From Peteryoungia ipomoeae (lineage in GTDB: Bacteria; Pseudomonadota; Alphaproteobacteria; Rhizobiales; Rhizobiaceae), in NCBI RefSeq assembly GCF_004912165.1, contig NZ_STGV01000002.1, forward strand, positions 1-64,000: DNA of 64,000 bases, in the 5' to 3' direction. Below, in pieces: positions 47,456 to 57,111 of this stretch. The position numbers and the translations under genes were made by a program. The stretch's first letter is position 1. The number at the start of each line of letters is the position of its first letter. The notes under the pieces were generated by a model, which did not search any database, was not told the DNA's origin, and saw only the letters and a program-made list of their open reading frames with translations.

Positions 47456-48832
47456 TCACAACATGGCAGTATATCTGGGCAGGTCCCGCATGCTGGGCAC
47501 GACGATCAGGGTTCGGACATCACCGCGCTTGAACGCTTTCAGGAAGCGGTTGTAATCGGCAAAGACCACGCAGCCGGAGGAATCGCCGGGGCGACGCAGA
47601 AGGTAGGTATGCGTCAGGAAACCATCGCGATTATACATCTTGGCACTGCCGACTGGCGTCATGCGAATTGCTTCAACGCCGTGGAAGCGGGCTTCCCGCA
47701 TGCGCAAGCTGTAGACGTTGGGCGGCGTTGGGCCGAAATTCTTGACATGAACATATTTCGGATTGTCACGCATCTTGCCGCGGCCTGAACTGGCTTTGAG
47801 CTTCTCGCCGTTCGGCATGTGCACGACCTGGTCTTCGATCACATAGACCGCTATCCGGCTGCCAGGACCTGGCAGCTTGTTCTTGCGGTTGAAGATGCCG
47901 CCGGCACCGTCATCCGTGGTGACGGGATTGTCTGGCTTGGCATAGGCCAGCATGTTGAACAGCGTCTTGCGCTTGGGCTTTTCCTGCTCAACCGGCCTTT
48001 GCGGGGCAGCCACGACAACCGGTTCCGGCTGCGGGATTACCGCAATGCGGGGCTTTGACAATGGCAGGGGACCATCGGCCGGGAGAGCGCCATGATCATC
48101 CGTCGCCTCTTCCGTCAGCAATTCGGAAAAGGGAGCCGCTTCCACTTTTGCCACAGCAACAGCCGTGGTTTCGGCAGCGGGCGCATAGGCGAGAGCGGGC
48201 GTCAGAGCCGCTGTGGCAGCCTCCTCCGCTATCGTCGCGCCCGTCTGCGGGGCAATCGACGCTGTCTTGATCGGGTCGATTGCGACCGGCTCGGGTTTCG
48301 GTTCAAGCTGCGCCTGCTCGGCAGCAGCCGAAGCGGCCAGGGCCTGACGCATATCCGCATCGGCCTTGGTCAAGACATCGCGCAACACGCCCATCGCCTC
48401 AGCAGTGACCACGCTACCGACCCGCGTGAAGATGAGCCGGTCGGACTTTGCAACTTCGATGAGCTGCATGGCGCGCGGCAGCATGAGGAGACTGATCTTG
48501 TCCGATTCGGCAATGGCCGCAGCCATCCGGGCGTTGACGTCAGCCTGGAAGGCTAGATCGCGCATCTTCTGGCGTTCGGGCGCGGCCTTGATCGGGGCTG
48601 CCAGAGTAAGAGTGGGACGAGGGAGATTATGGCCGACAGCCGTTGCGGGTTCGACCGCAGCCGGTGACAGCGCGTTGAGCGCCGCCAGCGAACCGACACC
48701 CCAGACGAACAAAGCCGAAGTGACGCCGAGGATCGCCGTCAGGCTGGATATCCCGCGCCCGGTTCTGCGCGGAGCCGTCTTTGCAACGGCGACAGGCTTG
48801 CCACCGGAAACCCTGCTGGTCGAGGACGCCAT
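47456..48832 (-). CDS. DUF2778 (Tlde1-like) L,D-transpeptidase-type protein
   Basis: A 458-residue protein with an N-terminal membrane helix (about 33-52), a long Ala/Pro-rich region and a C-terminal DUF2778 domain (about 315-458). The catalytic-type motif is HTYLLRRPGDSSGCVVF with Cys421, the L,D-transpeptidase/carboxypeptidase Cys. Family members include type VI effectors such as Tlde1, but this one is membrane-anchored and lies among housekeeping genes, so a cell-wall role in the producer is more likely. No immunity-like gene is visible next to it. Confidence 0.75.
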   Translation of the reverse strand: MASSTSRVSGGKPVAVAKTAPRRTGRGISSLTAILGVTSALFVWGVGSLAALNALSPAAVEPATAVGHNLPRPTLTLAAPIKAAPERQKMRDLAFQADVNARMAAAIAESDKISLLMLPRAMQLIEVAKSDRLIFTRVGSVVTAEAMGVLRDVLTKADADMRQALAASAAAEQAQLEPKPEPVAIDPIKTASIAPQTGATIAEEAATAALTPALAYAPAAETTAVAVAKVEAAPFSELLTEEATDDHGALPADGPLPLSKPRIAVIPQPEPVVVAAPQRPVEQEKPKRKTLFNMLAYAKPDNPVTTDDGAGGIFNRKNKLPGPGSRIAVYVIEDQVVHMPNGEKLKASSGRGKMRDNPKYVHVKNFGPTPPNVYSLRMREARFHGVEAIRMTPVGSAKMYNRDGFLTHTYLLRRPGDSSGCVVFADYNRFLKAFKRGDVRTLIVVPSMRDLPRYTAML

Positions 48833-49005
48833 ACTCTCACTCGCTTACTGACACATCGATCCGGCATCTCTGACAAAGGTGCCGATACGCTTGGACAGGA
48901 GGCCTGAAGCCAGACTGTCAATATCAACCGAGGATGAAGATGTTTGGTAACCAACAGGTTTACAGCATAGCGAAATTCGACAATTTTCCGCACATCCCAG
49001 TGGGA

Positions 49006-49710
49006 TTACACGTGCCGCGTCAGGCCTCCATCGACCCTCAGGTTCTGGCCCGTGATATAGGCTGCTCCCTCTGACGCAAGAAAAGCGACGGTCGCCGCAA
49101 TCTCTTCGCTGGTTCCATAGCGCTTCATCGGCACCATCTCGCGCCGTGATTCGGTTGAAGGCAAACTATCGATCCAACCGGGCAAAACATTGTTCATGCG
49201 AATATTTTCTCCCGCATAGGCATCTGCATAGATCTTGGTGAAGGAGGCGAGCCCTGCCCTGAAGACTGCCGAGGTCGGGAACATCGCAGACGGCTCCATG
49301 GCCCAGGCCGTCGAAATGTTGATGATGACACCGGACTTCTGCGTCTGCATGATGGGCGTTACAAGCCGGGTGGGCCGGATGACATTCATCAGATAAACAT
49401 CCATACCCTCGAGCCATTGCTCATCAGTGATCTCAAGGATCGGCGCGCGTGGGCCATGGCCTGCACTGTTGACGAGGACGTCGATCCGTCCCCATCTTTC
49501 CATGGCACCGTCAACCAACCGGGCGAGATCCTCTGATGAGCGGTTGGAGCCTGTGACGCCAAAGCCGCCACGCTCGACCGCAAGCGCCTCGCCCTTGCCG
49601 GAGGAAGACAATACGGCGATGTGAAACCCATCATCGGCCAGCCGCCTCGCAGCCGCTGCCCCCATGCCGCTTCCGCCCGCCGTGATCAAGGCAACCTTCT
49701 GATCTGTCAT
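49006..49710 (-). CDS. SDR family oxidoreductase
   Basis: A 234-residue short-chain dehydrogenase: TAGGSGMGAAAARRL nucleotide motif (about 10-24), the SA-G-loop NSAGHG and a C-terminal GQNLRVDGG. The catalytic Tyr of the usual YxxxK seems replaced: the region reads SAVFRAGLASFTKIYADAYA (about 151-170), with a Phe where Tyr is expected. Activity is therefore uncertain. Substrate unknown. Confidence 0.8.
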   Translation of the reverse strand: MTDQKVALITAGGSGMGAAAARRLADDGFHIAVLSSSGKGEALAVERGGFGVTGSNRSSEDLARLVDGAMERWGRIDVLVNSAGHGPRAPILEITDEQWLEGMDVYLMNVIRPTRLVTPIMQTQKSGVIINISTAWAMEPSAMFPTSAVFRAGLASFTKIYADAYAGENIRMNNVLPGWIDSLPSTESRREMVPMKRYGTSEEIAATVAFLASEGAAYITGQNLRVDGGLTRHV

Positions 49711-49774
49711 GATATGCTCCCCATTGTTTGCGGGAAGATCGGAGTTTCACCGGGACAAGTCCAGTCAGAAATGC

Positions 49775-49810
49775 TGAAGGCCGATGCAGGCTATACTGCA
49801 CCGGCCTTCA
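49775..49810 (-). terminator. Hairpin terminator after the PilZ-like gene
   Basis: Arms TGAAGGCCG (49775-49783) and CGGCCTTCA (49802-49810) with an inner TGCAG/CTGCA stem. The trailing T-run on the minus strand is short, so termination strength is uncertain. Confidence 0.6.
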
Positions 49811-49835
49811 AGCCTCTGTCTGATATCTCGGCGGC

Positions 49836-50192
49836 CTACCAGCTGCGAACGTCGAGCACGCGGTCGCGATGTGCGGGATGAGTGGAGAATACGAAGATGC
49901 GGTCCAGTTCCTTCTGTGTCAGGAGACGCAGAAAGCGGATTTCCGCTGTGTTGTTGGCATAATTCTTCATCAGAACACTGCCGATCTTGGTGATCCGCGC
50001 ATCCGGAATATCGAGATAGAACTGGCGAGGAAGGTCGACCTTGGTCAGGAACAACAGAACTGCGCCGCTCATCGAAATGCGCACGACGTCGCATCGGCGC
50101 GCGGCCACATGGGTGATGCCGTTTTCGGTATATTCCAACCGACCGGCGTTCATCGTGTCCTCCATGCGATACCGGTTTTCCCGGTCGTACAT
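49836..50192 (-). CDS. PilZ-like domain protein
   Basis: A 118-residue protein from the ATG at 50192 (GAGGAA ribosome site). It is a single small beta-rich domain resembling PilZ: an RYRME-type stretch near the N-terminus, and RISMSGA (about 51-57) in the place of the DxSxxG c-di-GMP motif. Because the RxxxR and D residues are degenerate, c-di-GMP binding is doubtful. It stands alone between SDR and aglK. Confidence 0.6.
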   Translation of the reverse strand: MYDRENRYRMEDTMNAGRLEYTENGITHVAARRCDVVRISMSGAVLLFLTKVDLPRQFYLDIPDARITKIGSVLMKNYANNTAEIRFLRLLTQKELDRIFVFSTHPAHRDRVLDVRSW

Positions 50193-50392
50193 GAAGGATT
50201 CCTCTTTCTTCAGGAAATGTGATCCACCTGCCGCGCCCATTGTTTCTGCCTTGGTCTTTTACAAGTTCTTATTGGCAAAAACCTAGCAAGGACACCTTAA
50301 CAGTGCGTGTCGCTGGCGGGGTGAGAGATGGCCCTCAGAGGGCGGCAGAACCGCCCCCGTATTTCTAGGGATAACGATGGGTTAAAGCAGCC

Positions 50393-51484
50393 TTAGCGGC
50401 GGTAAGTTTTGCCATCCTGATCGAAGAGATGCAGCTTGGTCCGGTCACCGGCAAAACGTATTGTCTGGCCCTTCTTGATATCCACAATGCCCGGCAGCTT
50501 CACGACAACCGGTTCATCCTCAACCGGGCCGTCTACATAGAGCAAGGTGACCTCACCGAGTGCCTCGACGATCGAGACCGTCCCTTCGAACAAGGCGGCC
50601 TCACTGCCCGTGGCGATGGCGATGTCTTCCGGGCGTATGCCGAAGCTTACGGCCTTGCCAACCTCGGAAGCATCGGTCGCGATGTCGGCAGTGACTTCCG
50701 AACCATCGCGCAGCCGGACTGTGGTTGTTGGGCCGGCTGAAACAATGGTAGCCGGCATGATGTTCATCGATGGCGAGCCAATGAAGCGGGCGACGAAGAG
50801 GTTAGCCGGGCGCTCATAGAGCTCCAATGGCGGGCCGACCTGTTCGATACGTCCGGCAGACAAGACGACGATGCGGTCAGCCAGCGTCATCGCCTCGACC
50901 TGGTCGTGGGTGACGTAGATCATCGTCGTGTCCGACATCGTGTCATTCAGCTTGGAAATCTCGATACGGGTGGCGACACGCAAGGCCGCATCGAGGTTCG
51001 ACAAGGGCTCATCAAACAGGAAGACCTTGGGATCGCGGCAAATGGCGCGTCCGATGGCGACACGCTGGCGCTGGCCACCCGAGAGCGCCTTGGGCAGACG
51101 GTCGAGATAGGGCTCAAGCTGAAGGATCGCCGCCGCCGATTTGACGCGGCGGTCGATCTCTTCCTTGCTTTCGCCGGCAATGCGCATGCCGAAGGCCATG
51201 TTGTCGTAGACCGTCATGTGCGGATAGAGCGCGTAGGACTGGAAGACCATGGCGATGCCGCGCCGCGAGGGCGGGACATCGTTGACGAGCATGCCGTCGA
51301 TCCACAGTTCGCCGCCGGAAATCTCTTCAAGACCTGCGATCATGCGCAGCAGCGTGGACTTCCCGCAGCCCGACGGGCCGACAAAGACCACGAATTCGCC
51401 CTGCTTGATCTCCAGATCGACGCCGTGAATGACCTTTACCTGGCCATAGGCCTTGCGGATATCCTTGAGAACCAGACCCGTCAT
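50393..51484 (-). CDS. aglK: Alpha-glucoside ABC transporter ATP-binding protein
   Basis: A 363-residue MalK/UgpC-type ATPase: Walker A GPSGCGKST (about 36-44), signature LSGGQRQR, Walker B FLFDEP and a C-terminal regulatory MalK-like domain (about 235-363). It energises AglEFG uptake of sucrose, maltose and trehalose-type alpha-glucosides. Last gene of the agl operon. Confidence 0.93.
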   Translation of the reverse strand: MTGLVLKDIRKAYGQVKVIHGVDLEIKQGEFVVFVGPSGCGKSTLLRMIAGLEEISGGELWIDGMLVNDVPPSRRGIAMVFQSYALYPHMTVYDNMAFGMRIAGESKEEIDRRVKSAAAILQLEPYLDRLPKALSGGQRQRVAIGRAICRDPKVFLFDEPLSNLDAALRVATRIEISKLNDTMSDTTMIYVTHDQVEAMTLADRIVVLSAGRIEQVGPPLELYERPANLFVARFIGSPSMNIMPATIVSAGPTTTVRLRDGSEVTADIATDASEVGKAVSFGIRPEDIAIATGSEAALFEGTVSIVEALGEVTLLYVDGPVEDEPVVVKLPGIVDIKKGQTIRFAGDRTKLHLFDQDGKTYRR

Positions 51485-51499
51485 GCTCTTCCTCCCCTG

Positions 51500-53155
51500 T
51501 CAGGCCCGGCGCGCGAAGTGCGCACCCCAGGCTGGCAATTCCACCTTGTTGTCGTTGATCGTGCTTTCGAAGCCGTGGCCGTCAAGCGCCACCCACGCGC
51601 CTTCCGGCAGGCTCATTGCCTTCGGCTCGGCGCCCATGTTGAACAGGCAGACCAGCGTCTCATTGCCGAAGCTGCGGCTATAGGCGAGCGCCTCCTCTCC
51701 CGCTTCGTGGAAGGTGATGTCGCCCTTGGCAAAAGCCGGATGCTGCCGGCGGAAGGCGAGGAAGCGACGATACTGTTCCAGCACCGAGTTTTCCTTGCCT
51801 GCCTGCGTGTTGACGGCGCGCAGCACATGCTCGACCGGGATCGGCAGCCAGGTCTTCTGGGCTGTCGAGAAGCCGGCTTGAACGGCATGGTCGCCCCACA
51901 CCATCGGCGTGCGGCAGCCATCGCGGCCCTTGAATTCCGGCCAGAACTGGATGCCATAGGGATCCTGAAGATCCTCGAAGGCGATCTCCGCTTCGGTGAG
52001 ACCGAGTTCTTCGCCCTGATAGATGCAAACCGAACCGCGCTGGGTAAGCAGCAGCGCCGCCATCATCTTGGTATAGGCCTCGCGATCGGCGACAGCCGCA
52101 CCCCACCGGCTGATGTGCCGCACGACGTCATGGTTGGAAAAGGCCCAGCAGGCCCAGCCTTCGGGCGCCGCCGTCGCGAAGGCGTTTTGCGTGTTGCGCA
52201 CGACTTCCGGCGTCAGCGGCTCTGGCGCCAGGAATTCGAAGGCGTAACACATCTGCATCTTGTCATTGCCGGAGGTGTATTCGCCAACGATTTCCAAACC
52301 GCGCTGACTGTCGCCCACTTCGCCGACGGCGGCAATGGCCGGGTATTCGTCGAGCAGCGCCCGGAACCGTTTCAGGAAGTCGATGTTCTCAGGGCGGTTC
52401 TTGTCGTAGATGTGTTCCTGGAAATTGTAAGGATTGACGGCGGGCGCCGTCGACGCGTTGCGACGCTCGGGCGCAAGCGGCGGATTGTCCCGCAATTCCT
52501 TGTCGTGGAAATAGAAATTGATCGTGTCGAGGCGGAAGCCATCGACGCCACGGTCCAGCCAGAACCGGGTGGCTGCCAGAAGTGCATCCTGAACCTCCGG
52601 ATTGTGCAGGTTCATGTCCGGCTGCGAGGTGAGGAAGTTGTGCAGGTAATACTGCATGCGGGTCGGATCCCAATGCCAGGCCGAACCGCCAAAAATCGAC
52701 AGCCAGTTGTTTGGCGGTGTGCCATCCGGCTTCGAGTCGGCCCAGACATACCAGTCCGCCTTGTCGTTGACCCGGCTGGAGCGGCTTTCGACGAACCAGG
52801 GATGCTGGTCGGAGGAATGCGACATCACGAGGTCGATCATCACCTTGATGTTCAGGCGATGGGCCTCGGCAATCAGGCCATCGAAATCGGCGAGCGAACC
52901 GAACATCGGATCAACATCGACATAGTTCGAGACGTCGTAGCCGAAATCCTTCATCGGCGAGGTGAAGAAGGGCGAGATCCAGATCGCATCCGCACCGAGA
53001 TCGGCAATATGCTGAAGGCGCGCCGTAATCCCCTTCAGGTCGCCGATACCGTCACCGTTGGAATCCTGGTAGCTGCGCGGATAGATCTGGTAGATCACCG
53101 CGCCGCGCCACCAATCCTTGTCCGGTGCTGTGACGGAAGTCTGGTCTGCAGTCAT
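51500..53155 (-). CDS. aglA: Alpha-glucosidase (GH13)
   Basis: Hydrolyses imported alpha-glucosides to monosaccharides in the cytoplasm. The 551-residue protein is of GH13 subfamily type: nucleophile Asp210 (GFRLDT), acid/base Glu279 (AAVGEVGD) and stabiliser Asp343 (SNHD), with (beta/alpha)8 landmarks such as YQIYPRSYQDSNGDGIGDL. It lies between aglG and aglK, the Sinorhizobium agl order. Released glucose can enter the nearby Entner-Doudoroff genes after phosphorylation. Confidence 0.93.
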   Translation of the reverse strand: MTADQTSVTAPDKDWWRGAVIYQIYPRSYQDSNGDGIGDLKGITARLQHIADLGADAIWISPFFTSPMKDFGYDVSNYVDVDPMFGSLADFDGLIAEAHRLNIKVMIDLVMSHSSDQHPWFVESRSSRVNDKADWYVWADSKPDGTPPNNWLSIFGGSAWHWDPTRMQYYLHNFLTSQPDMNLHNPEVQDALLAATRFWLDRGVDGFRLDTINFYFHDKELRDNPPLAPERRNASTAPAVNPYNFQEHIYDKNRPENIDFLKRFRALLDEYPAIAAVGEVGDSQRGLEIVGEYTSGNDKMQMCYAFEFLAPEPLTPEVVRNTQNAFATAAPEGWACWAFSNHDVVRHISRWGAAVADREAYTKMMAALLLTQRGSVCIYQGEELGLTEAEIAFEDLQDPYGIQFWPEFKGRDGCRTPMVWGDHAVQAGFSTAQKTWLPIPVEHVLRAVNTQAGKENSVLEQYRRFLAFRRQHPAFAKGDITFHEAGEEALAYSRSFGNETLVCLFNMGAEPKAMSLPEGAWVALDGHGFESTINDNKVELPAWGAHFARRA

Positions 53156-53192
53156 AAGTTCGTTCCTGTTGGCTTTTTATATTCGCGCCTCG

Positions 53193-54353
53193 TCAGCCGC
53201 CCTTGACCGAACCGGCAAGGAGACCGCGCACGAGGTAGCGCTGCATGAAGAAGAAGACGAGAAGCGGCACCGCAATCGACACGAAGGCTGCCGTTGCGAG
53301 AATTTCCCAATTGCCGCCACGAGTCCCCAGCAGTTCGACGATCTGGTTGGTCATGACCGTCGTCTCGCCGGTCGCATCGATCAGGAAGACCTTGGCGACA
53401 AGCAGGTCATTCCAGGTCCAGAGGAACTGGAAGATGGCAAAGGAGGCGAGTGCCGGGAAGGACAGTGGCAAAATGATGCGGGTGAAGATCTGGAAGTCCG
53501 TGGCACCATCCACCTTGGCGCATTCGATGATATCGCGCGGCAGGCCGACCATGTAGTTGCGCAGAAGATAGATCGCGAGTGGCAGACCAAAGCCGGTATG
53601 GGCGAGCCAGACTCCGAGATAGCCTTTGCCGATGCCGATCGACAGATGCAGGCGCAGGAGCGGGATCAGCGCAAGCTGCAGCGGCACCACGAGGAGCGCG
53701 ACAACGCCGGCAATCAGCAGAGCGCGTCCGGGGAACTCCATCCATGCGAGCGCATAGGCCGCGAAAGCGGCAATGACGATCGGGATCACCGTGGCCGGGA
53801 TGGTGACAGTCAGCGTATTGAAGAACGCCTTGGCCATCGAGTCCGTGGTGGAGCCGGAAAACAGGACGGTATTGTAATTGTCGAGGGTAAATTCCGGCGG
53901 CAGTTCGGCAGTCACGAAAATGCGCTCGCCGCGGCTCCCGGAAAATTCGCTGTTGTTTTCCAGGCGGTAGTCACCGTTTTCATGAACGGTGACGCGGCCG
54001 TCATCACCCAGATCGGCAGTGTCGCCCGGTGCATAGGCATCGATGGCCTGCGAAGAACTGCCCCAGGCGCCGATGGGTGCGGGGGTCGCCTTGTTGTCGA
54101 CGAAAAGATTGCCGGAGACGACATACAGATTGCCCTCCTGCTTCTGCGTCGAAGGCGCTGCCGTTCTTAAAACAAGGTTCTGTTCTTGCGAGAACAGTGC
54201 GCCCCACCATCCGCTTGTCGAGATCTGATCCGCCGTGCGGAAGGAGGAAATGAACAATCCGAGGGTCGGCAGCAACCAGAGCACCACCAGAACCACCACC
54301 GAGATATGCACCGCCCATACGAGGCCGGATTTCTTGCCTGCGATCTTTGCCAT
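53193..54353 (-). CDS. aglG: Alpha-glucoside ABC transporter permease
   Basis: A 386-residue MalG-type permease with an EAA loop (CAKVDGATDFQIFTRIILP). An unusually large periplasmic insertion (about 40-150) lies between the first and second helices, longer than in classic MalG (about 296 residues); rhizobial AglG-type permeases have it. Pairs with AglF. Confidence 0.92.
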   Translation of the reverse strand: MAKIAGKKSGLVWAVHISVVVLVVLWLLPTLGLFISSFRTADQISTSGWWGALFSQEQNLVLRTAAPSTQKQEGNLYVVSGNLFVDNKATPAPIGAWGSSSQAIDAYAPGDTADLGDDGRVTVHENGDYRLENNSEFSGSRGERIFVTAELPPEFTLDNYNTVLFSGSTTDSMAKAFFNTLTVTIPATVIPIVIAAFAAYALAWMEFPGRALLIAGVVALLVVPLQLALIPLLRLHLSIGIGKGYLGVWLAHTGFGLPLAIYLLRNYMVGLPRDIIECAKVDGATDFQIFTRIILPLSFPALASFAIFQFLWTWNDLLVAKVFLIDATGETTVMTNQIVELLGTRGGNWEILATAAFVSIAVPLLVFFFMQRYLVRGLLAGSVKGG

Positions 54354-54367
54354 GGTCCCGCCTCCCC

Positions 54368-55609
54368 TCAGCGCATTTCTTTGCGTGCGTTATAGACGTT
54401 CCAGACCAGGATCGGCAGGACGAGCAGCATGATCACCATGGCGCTGGCCGAACCGACACCCCAGTCATTCGAGCGGAACAGCTTGTCGAACATGTAGTTG
54501 GCAAGCACCTGGGTCTCCCACTGACCATTGGTCATGGCGAAAACGATATCGAAGACCTTGAGGACAACCAGCGTGATGGTGGTCCAGACCACGACCACTG
54601 TCCCCATGATCTGCGGGATCTTGATCTTGAAGAAGATCTCGAAATCATTGGCCCCATCGATGACGGCGGCCTCGATCGTTTCCTCTGGAATGCCGCGCAG
54701 GGCCGCCGAGAGGATGACCATGGCAAAGCCGGTCTGGATCCAGATGAGCACCACCATGAGGAAGAAATTGTTCCAGAACGGAATGGTGAGCCATGTTTGC
54801 GGCTGGCCATAGGGGTAGTCGAACATAAGAACCGAATAGATCGAGACCAGCGCCTTGTAGCCGAGCCAGGCGGCCGCCAGCGTGACCGCAATCCGGACGA
54901 CCAGACCGAACCTGGAGCTCCCGCCATGGCGTCCGACACCGCCGGCAAGTGGCCGGAGCAGCTGGTAGACCCCGTAGACGACAAAGGCGAGGAATGCGGC
55001 AAGCAACAGAACGGGCACGATGCGCAGAGCGATGACCGTGCCGATGCCGCCGTCGAAGGAAAGCCAGATGGCGTTGAGGATACCAATCTGCTCTTCGCCA
55101 GCCGGGCGGGTATCATAGACGAGCTTGAAGATGACCGATGCGCCGACGAAGGAAATGGCCATCGGCATGAAGATCAATGATTTGGCGATGCTTCCCCAGG
55201 AGATACGGTCCGTGAGCTGGGCGGCCAAAAGGCCGAATGCCGTGGACACGGCAGGCACCACGGTCAACCAGAGGAGATTGTTACTGATCGCTTCCCAGAA
55301 CTTGGGCTCGTTTGCCATTCTTTGATAGTTGGCAAGTCCGACGAAAGCGCCGCCGGCGCTACGATCCGTCAGAGACAGCCACAGCGTGGCGACAACCGGA
55401 TAGGCGAGATAGAGACCCAAGGCAAAGATGGCGGGGAACAGGAATAACCAAGGCCGTACCATGTTGGCGCGGTTGATGTTGCGCCCGGCATGCGGCCCGG
55501 TTGCGGGGAACAGAACCTTGTCGATGAAGAGGTTCGACAAGTAGAAATAACCCACGCATCCGCCGACGCCGACGATGATTGTAAGCAGTGCCTGAAACGC
55601 TGGATTCAC
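54368..55609 (-). CDS. aglF: Alpha-glucoside ABC transporter permease
   Basis: A 413-residue MalF-type permease with about eight helices. The EAA-like loop EAAVIDGANDFEIFFKIKIP (about 346-365) contacts the ATPase. A long extra region (about 210-290) sits between middle helices. It lies between aglE and aglG, 14 bases before aglG. Confidence 0.92.
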   Translation of the reverse strand: MNPAFQALLTIIVGVGGCVGYFYLSNLFIDKVLFPATGPHAGRNINRANMVRPWLFLFPAIFALGLYLAYPVVATLWLSLTDRSAGGAFVGLANYQRMANEPKFWEAISNNLLWLTVVPAVSTAFGLLAAQLTDRISWGSIAKSLIFMPMAISFVGASVIFKLVYDTRPAGEEQIGILNAIWLSFDGGIGTVIALRIVPVLLLAAFLAFVVYGVYQLLRPLAGGVGRHGGSSRFGLVVRIAVTLAAAWLGYKALVSIYSVLMFDYPYGQPQTWLTIPFWNNFFLMVVLIWIQTGFAMVILSAALRGIPEETIEAAVIDGANDFEIFFKIKIPQIMGTVVVVWTTITLVVLKVFDIVFAMTNGQWETQVLANYMFDKLFRSNDWGVGSASAMVIMLLVLPILVWNVYNARKEMR

Positions 55610-55647
55610 GGTGGTCCTCCCCCCTGCTCGCCCTTGTCTTTATTGTG

Positions 55648-55682
55648 TGTGGGTTGCCCGGGATATCTCCGGGCAACCCACA
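55648..55682. repeat. 14-bp perfect stem-loop between aglE and aglF
   Basis: Perfect arms TGTGGGTTGCCCGG (55648-55661) and CCGGGCAACCCACA (55669-55682) around a seven-base loop, without a T-run. It probably stabilises the aglE message, or reduces downstream expression, giving more binding protein than permease. Confidence 0.7.
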
Positions 55683-55701
55683 GGCGTTCACGCGATGTGA
55701 C

Positions 55702-57054
55702 TTACTTTACACCATCCCAGGCGGTCTGGATCGACTTGCCGACATCCTCCGCGGACTTGCCGCCAACGAAATCGACCATGCCGGTCCAGAACGCGCCCGC
55801 GCCGACGGCGCCCGGCATCAGGTCGGAACCATCAAAGCGGAAGGTGGTGGCCTGCAGCAGGATATCATTCATCTTGCGGACCGTCGGGTCGGTGAAGACT
55901 TCGGTGTTGACGCCCTTGTGCGGGGTCAGGAAGCCCTTCTGCGCCATCCAGATCTCATGAGCGATCGGCGACTTCAGGAACTCGATGAAAGCGCGAGCGG
56001 CCTTGCTGTCCTTGGTGATGGCGAAGGTGGTGCCAGCGCCGAGAACCGGGTTGCCAAGGTTCTTGTCGGCATAAGACGGGAAATAGAAGAAATCGGCATC
56101 TTCTCCAACCGACGTGCCTTCCGGGAAGAAGGACGGGATGAAGGACGCCTGGCGGTGCATGTAGCACTGCGGCGGCGCGGCAAAGAGACCCTTGGGGCTA
56201 TCACGGAAGTCGGTCGAGGCTACTGCACCAGCACCACCGACAACGAACTTGTCGTTCTTGGCAAACCAGCCGAATTCGTTGATCGCATTGATGACGACCG
56301 GATCATCGAACTTCATCTCGTTCGAAACCCACTTGTCGTAGTCTTCCGGCGAGGCCGTGCGCAGCATCAGGTCTTCGACCCAGTCGGTGGCCGGCCAGCC
56401 GGTGGCAGCGCCCGAGCCCAGGCCGATGCACCAGGGCGTGCCGCCATCCGCAACGATCTTTTCGGTGAGAGCCTTGAGCTCTTCCAGGGTCTTCGGCACT
56501 TCATAGCCGGCATCTTCAAAGTTCTCGGGCGAATACCATACCAGCGACTTCAGATCGGTCTTGAAGGGGAAGCCATAGAATGCCTTGTTGCCGTCCTTGC
56601 CGGCATAGGTGCCGAGATCAACCCAGGACTGGCCTGCCGCATAGTTATCCTTGAGCCAGGATGCCTGCTCGGCGCCGAGATCCGTCAGGAAGCCGCGCTT
56701 GGCCATGTCGGATGCCAGACCCGGCTGCGGGAAGATGGCGATGTTCGGGGCAGAACCGGCCTCGAGGTCGACGACGATCTGCTGCTCGAAGCTGTCAGAG
56801 CCCGTGTAACGGACGTCGGCACCGGTGGCTTCTGCGAAATAGGCAAGAACACTTTCTACGAGCACCTGGTCTGGCCCAAGCCAAGGTCCAAAGATGGTGA
56901 TCTGCTCTCCGTTCAGCTGCGTCTTCTTCAGCTCTTCGTAGCTCGCCCAATTGAACTTGGAATCTTCACCCGGTGCAAACTTCAGGTCAGCAGCGGCAGC
57001 AGAGCCGGCTGCGAGCGCGGCAGCCGCCACGGTCATCAGGAAAAACTTCTTCAT
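55702..57054 (-). CDS. aglE: Alpha-glucoside-binding periplasmic protein
   Basis: A 450-residue solute-binding protein of the MalE/AglE class with a signal peptide (about 1-21, cleaving near SAAAAD). The protein starts right after the operator region. It binds sucrose, maltose, trehalose or similar sugars for AglFG. First gene of aglEFGAK. Confidence 0.92.
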   Translation of the reverse strand: MKKFFLMTVAAAALAAGSAAAADLKFAPGEDSKFNWASYEELKKTQLNGEQITIFGPWLGPDQVLVESVLAYFAEATGADVRYTGSDSFEQQIVVDLEAGSAPNIAIFPQPGLASDMAKRGFLTDLGAEQASWLKDNYAAGQSWVDLGTYAGKDGNKAFYGFPFKTDLKSLVWYSPENFEDAGYEVPKTLEELKALTEKIVADGGTPWCIGLGSGAATGWPATDWVEDLMLRTASPEDYDKWVSNEMKFDDPVVINAINEFGWFAKNDKFVVGGAGAVASTDFRDSPKGLFAAPPQCYMHRQASFIPSFFPEGTSVGEDADFFYFPSYADKNLGNPVLGAGTTFAITKDSKAARAFIEFLKSPIAHEIWMAQKGFLTPHKGVNTEVFTDPTVRKMNDILLQATTFRFDGSDLMPGAVGAGAFWTGMVDFVGGKSAEDVGKSIQTAWDGVK

Positions 57055-57111
57055 GTGATATACCTCCCATCACATCGGACCGCCAAAGGTCCGCTGGTTT
57101 TCGCTCATATT

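Noticed and set aside
50906..53206. 766-residue antisense frame over aglK and aglA
   Set aside because: Opposite intact Walker and GH13 catalytic motifs; typical GC shadow.
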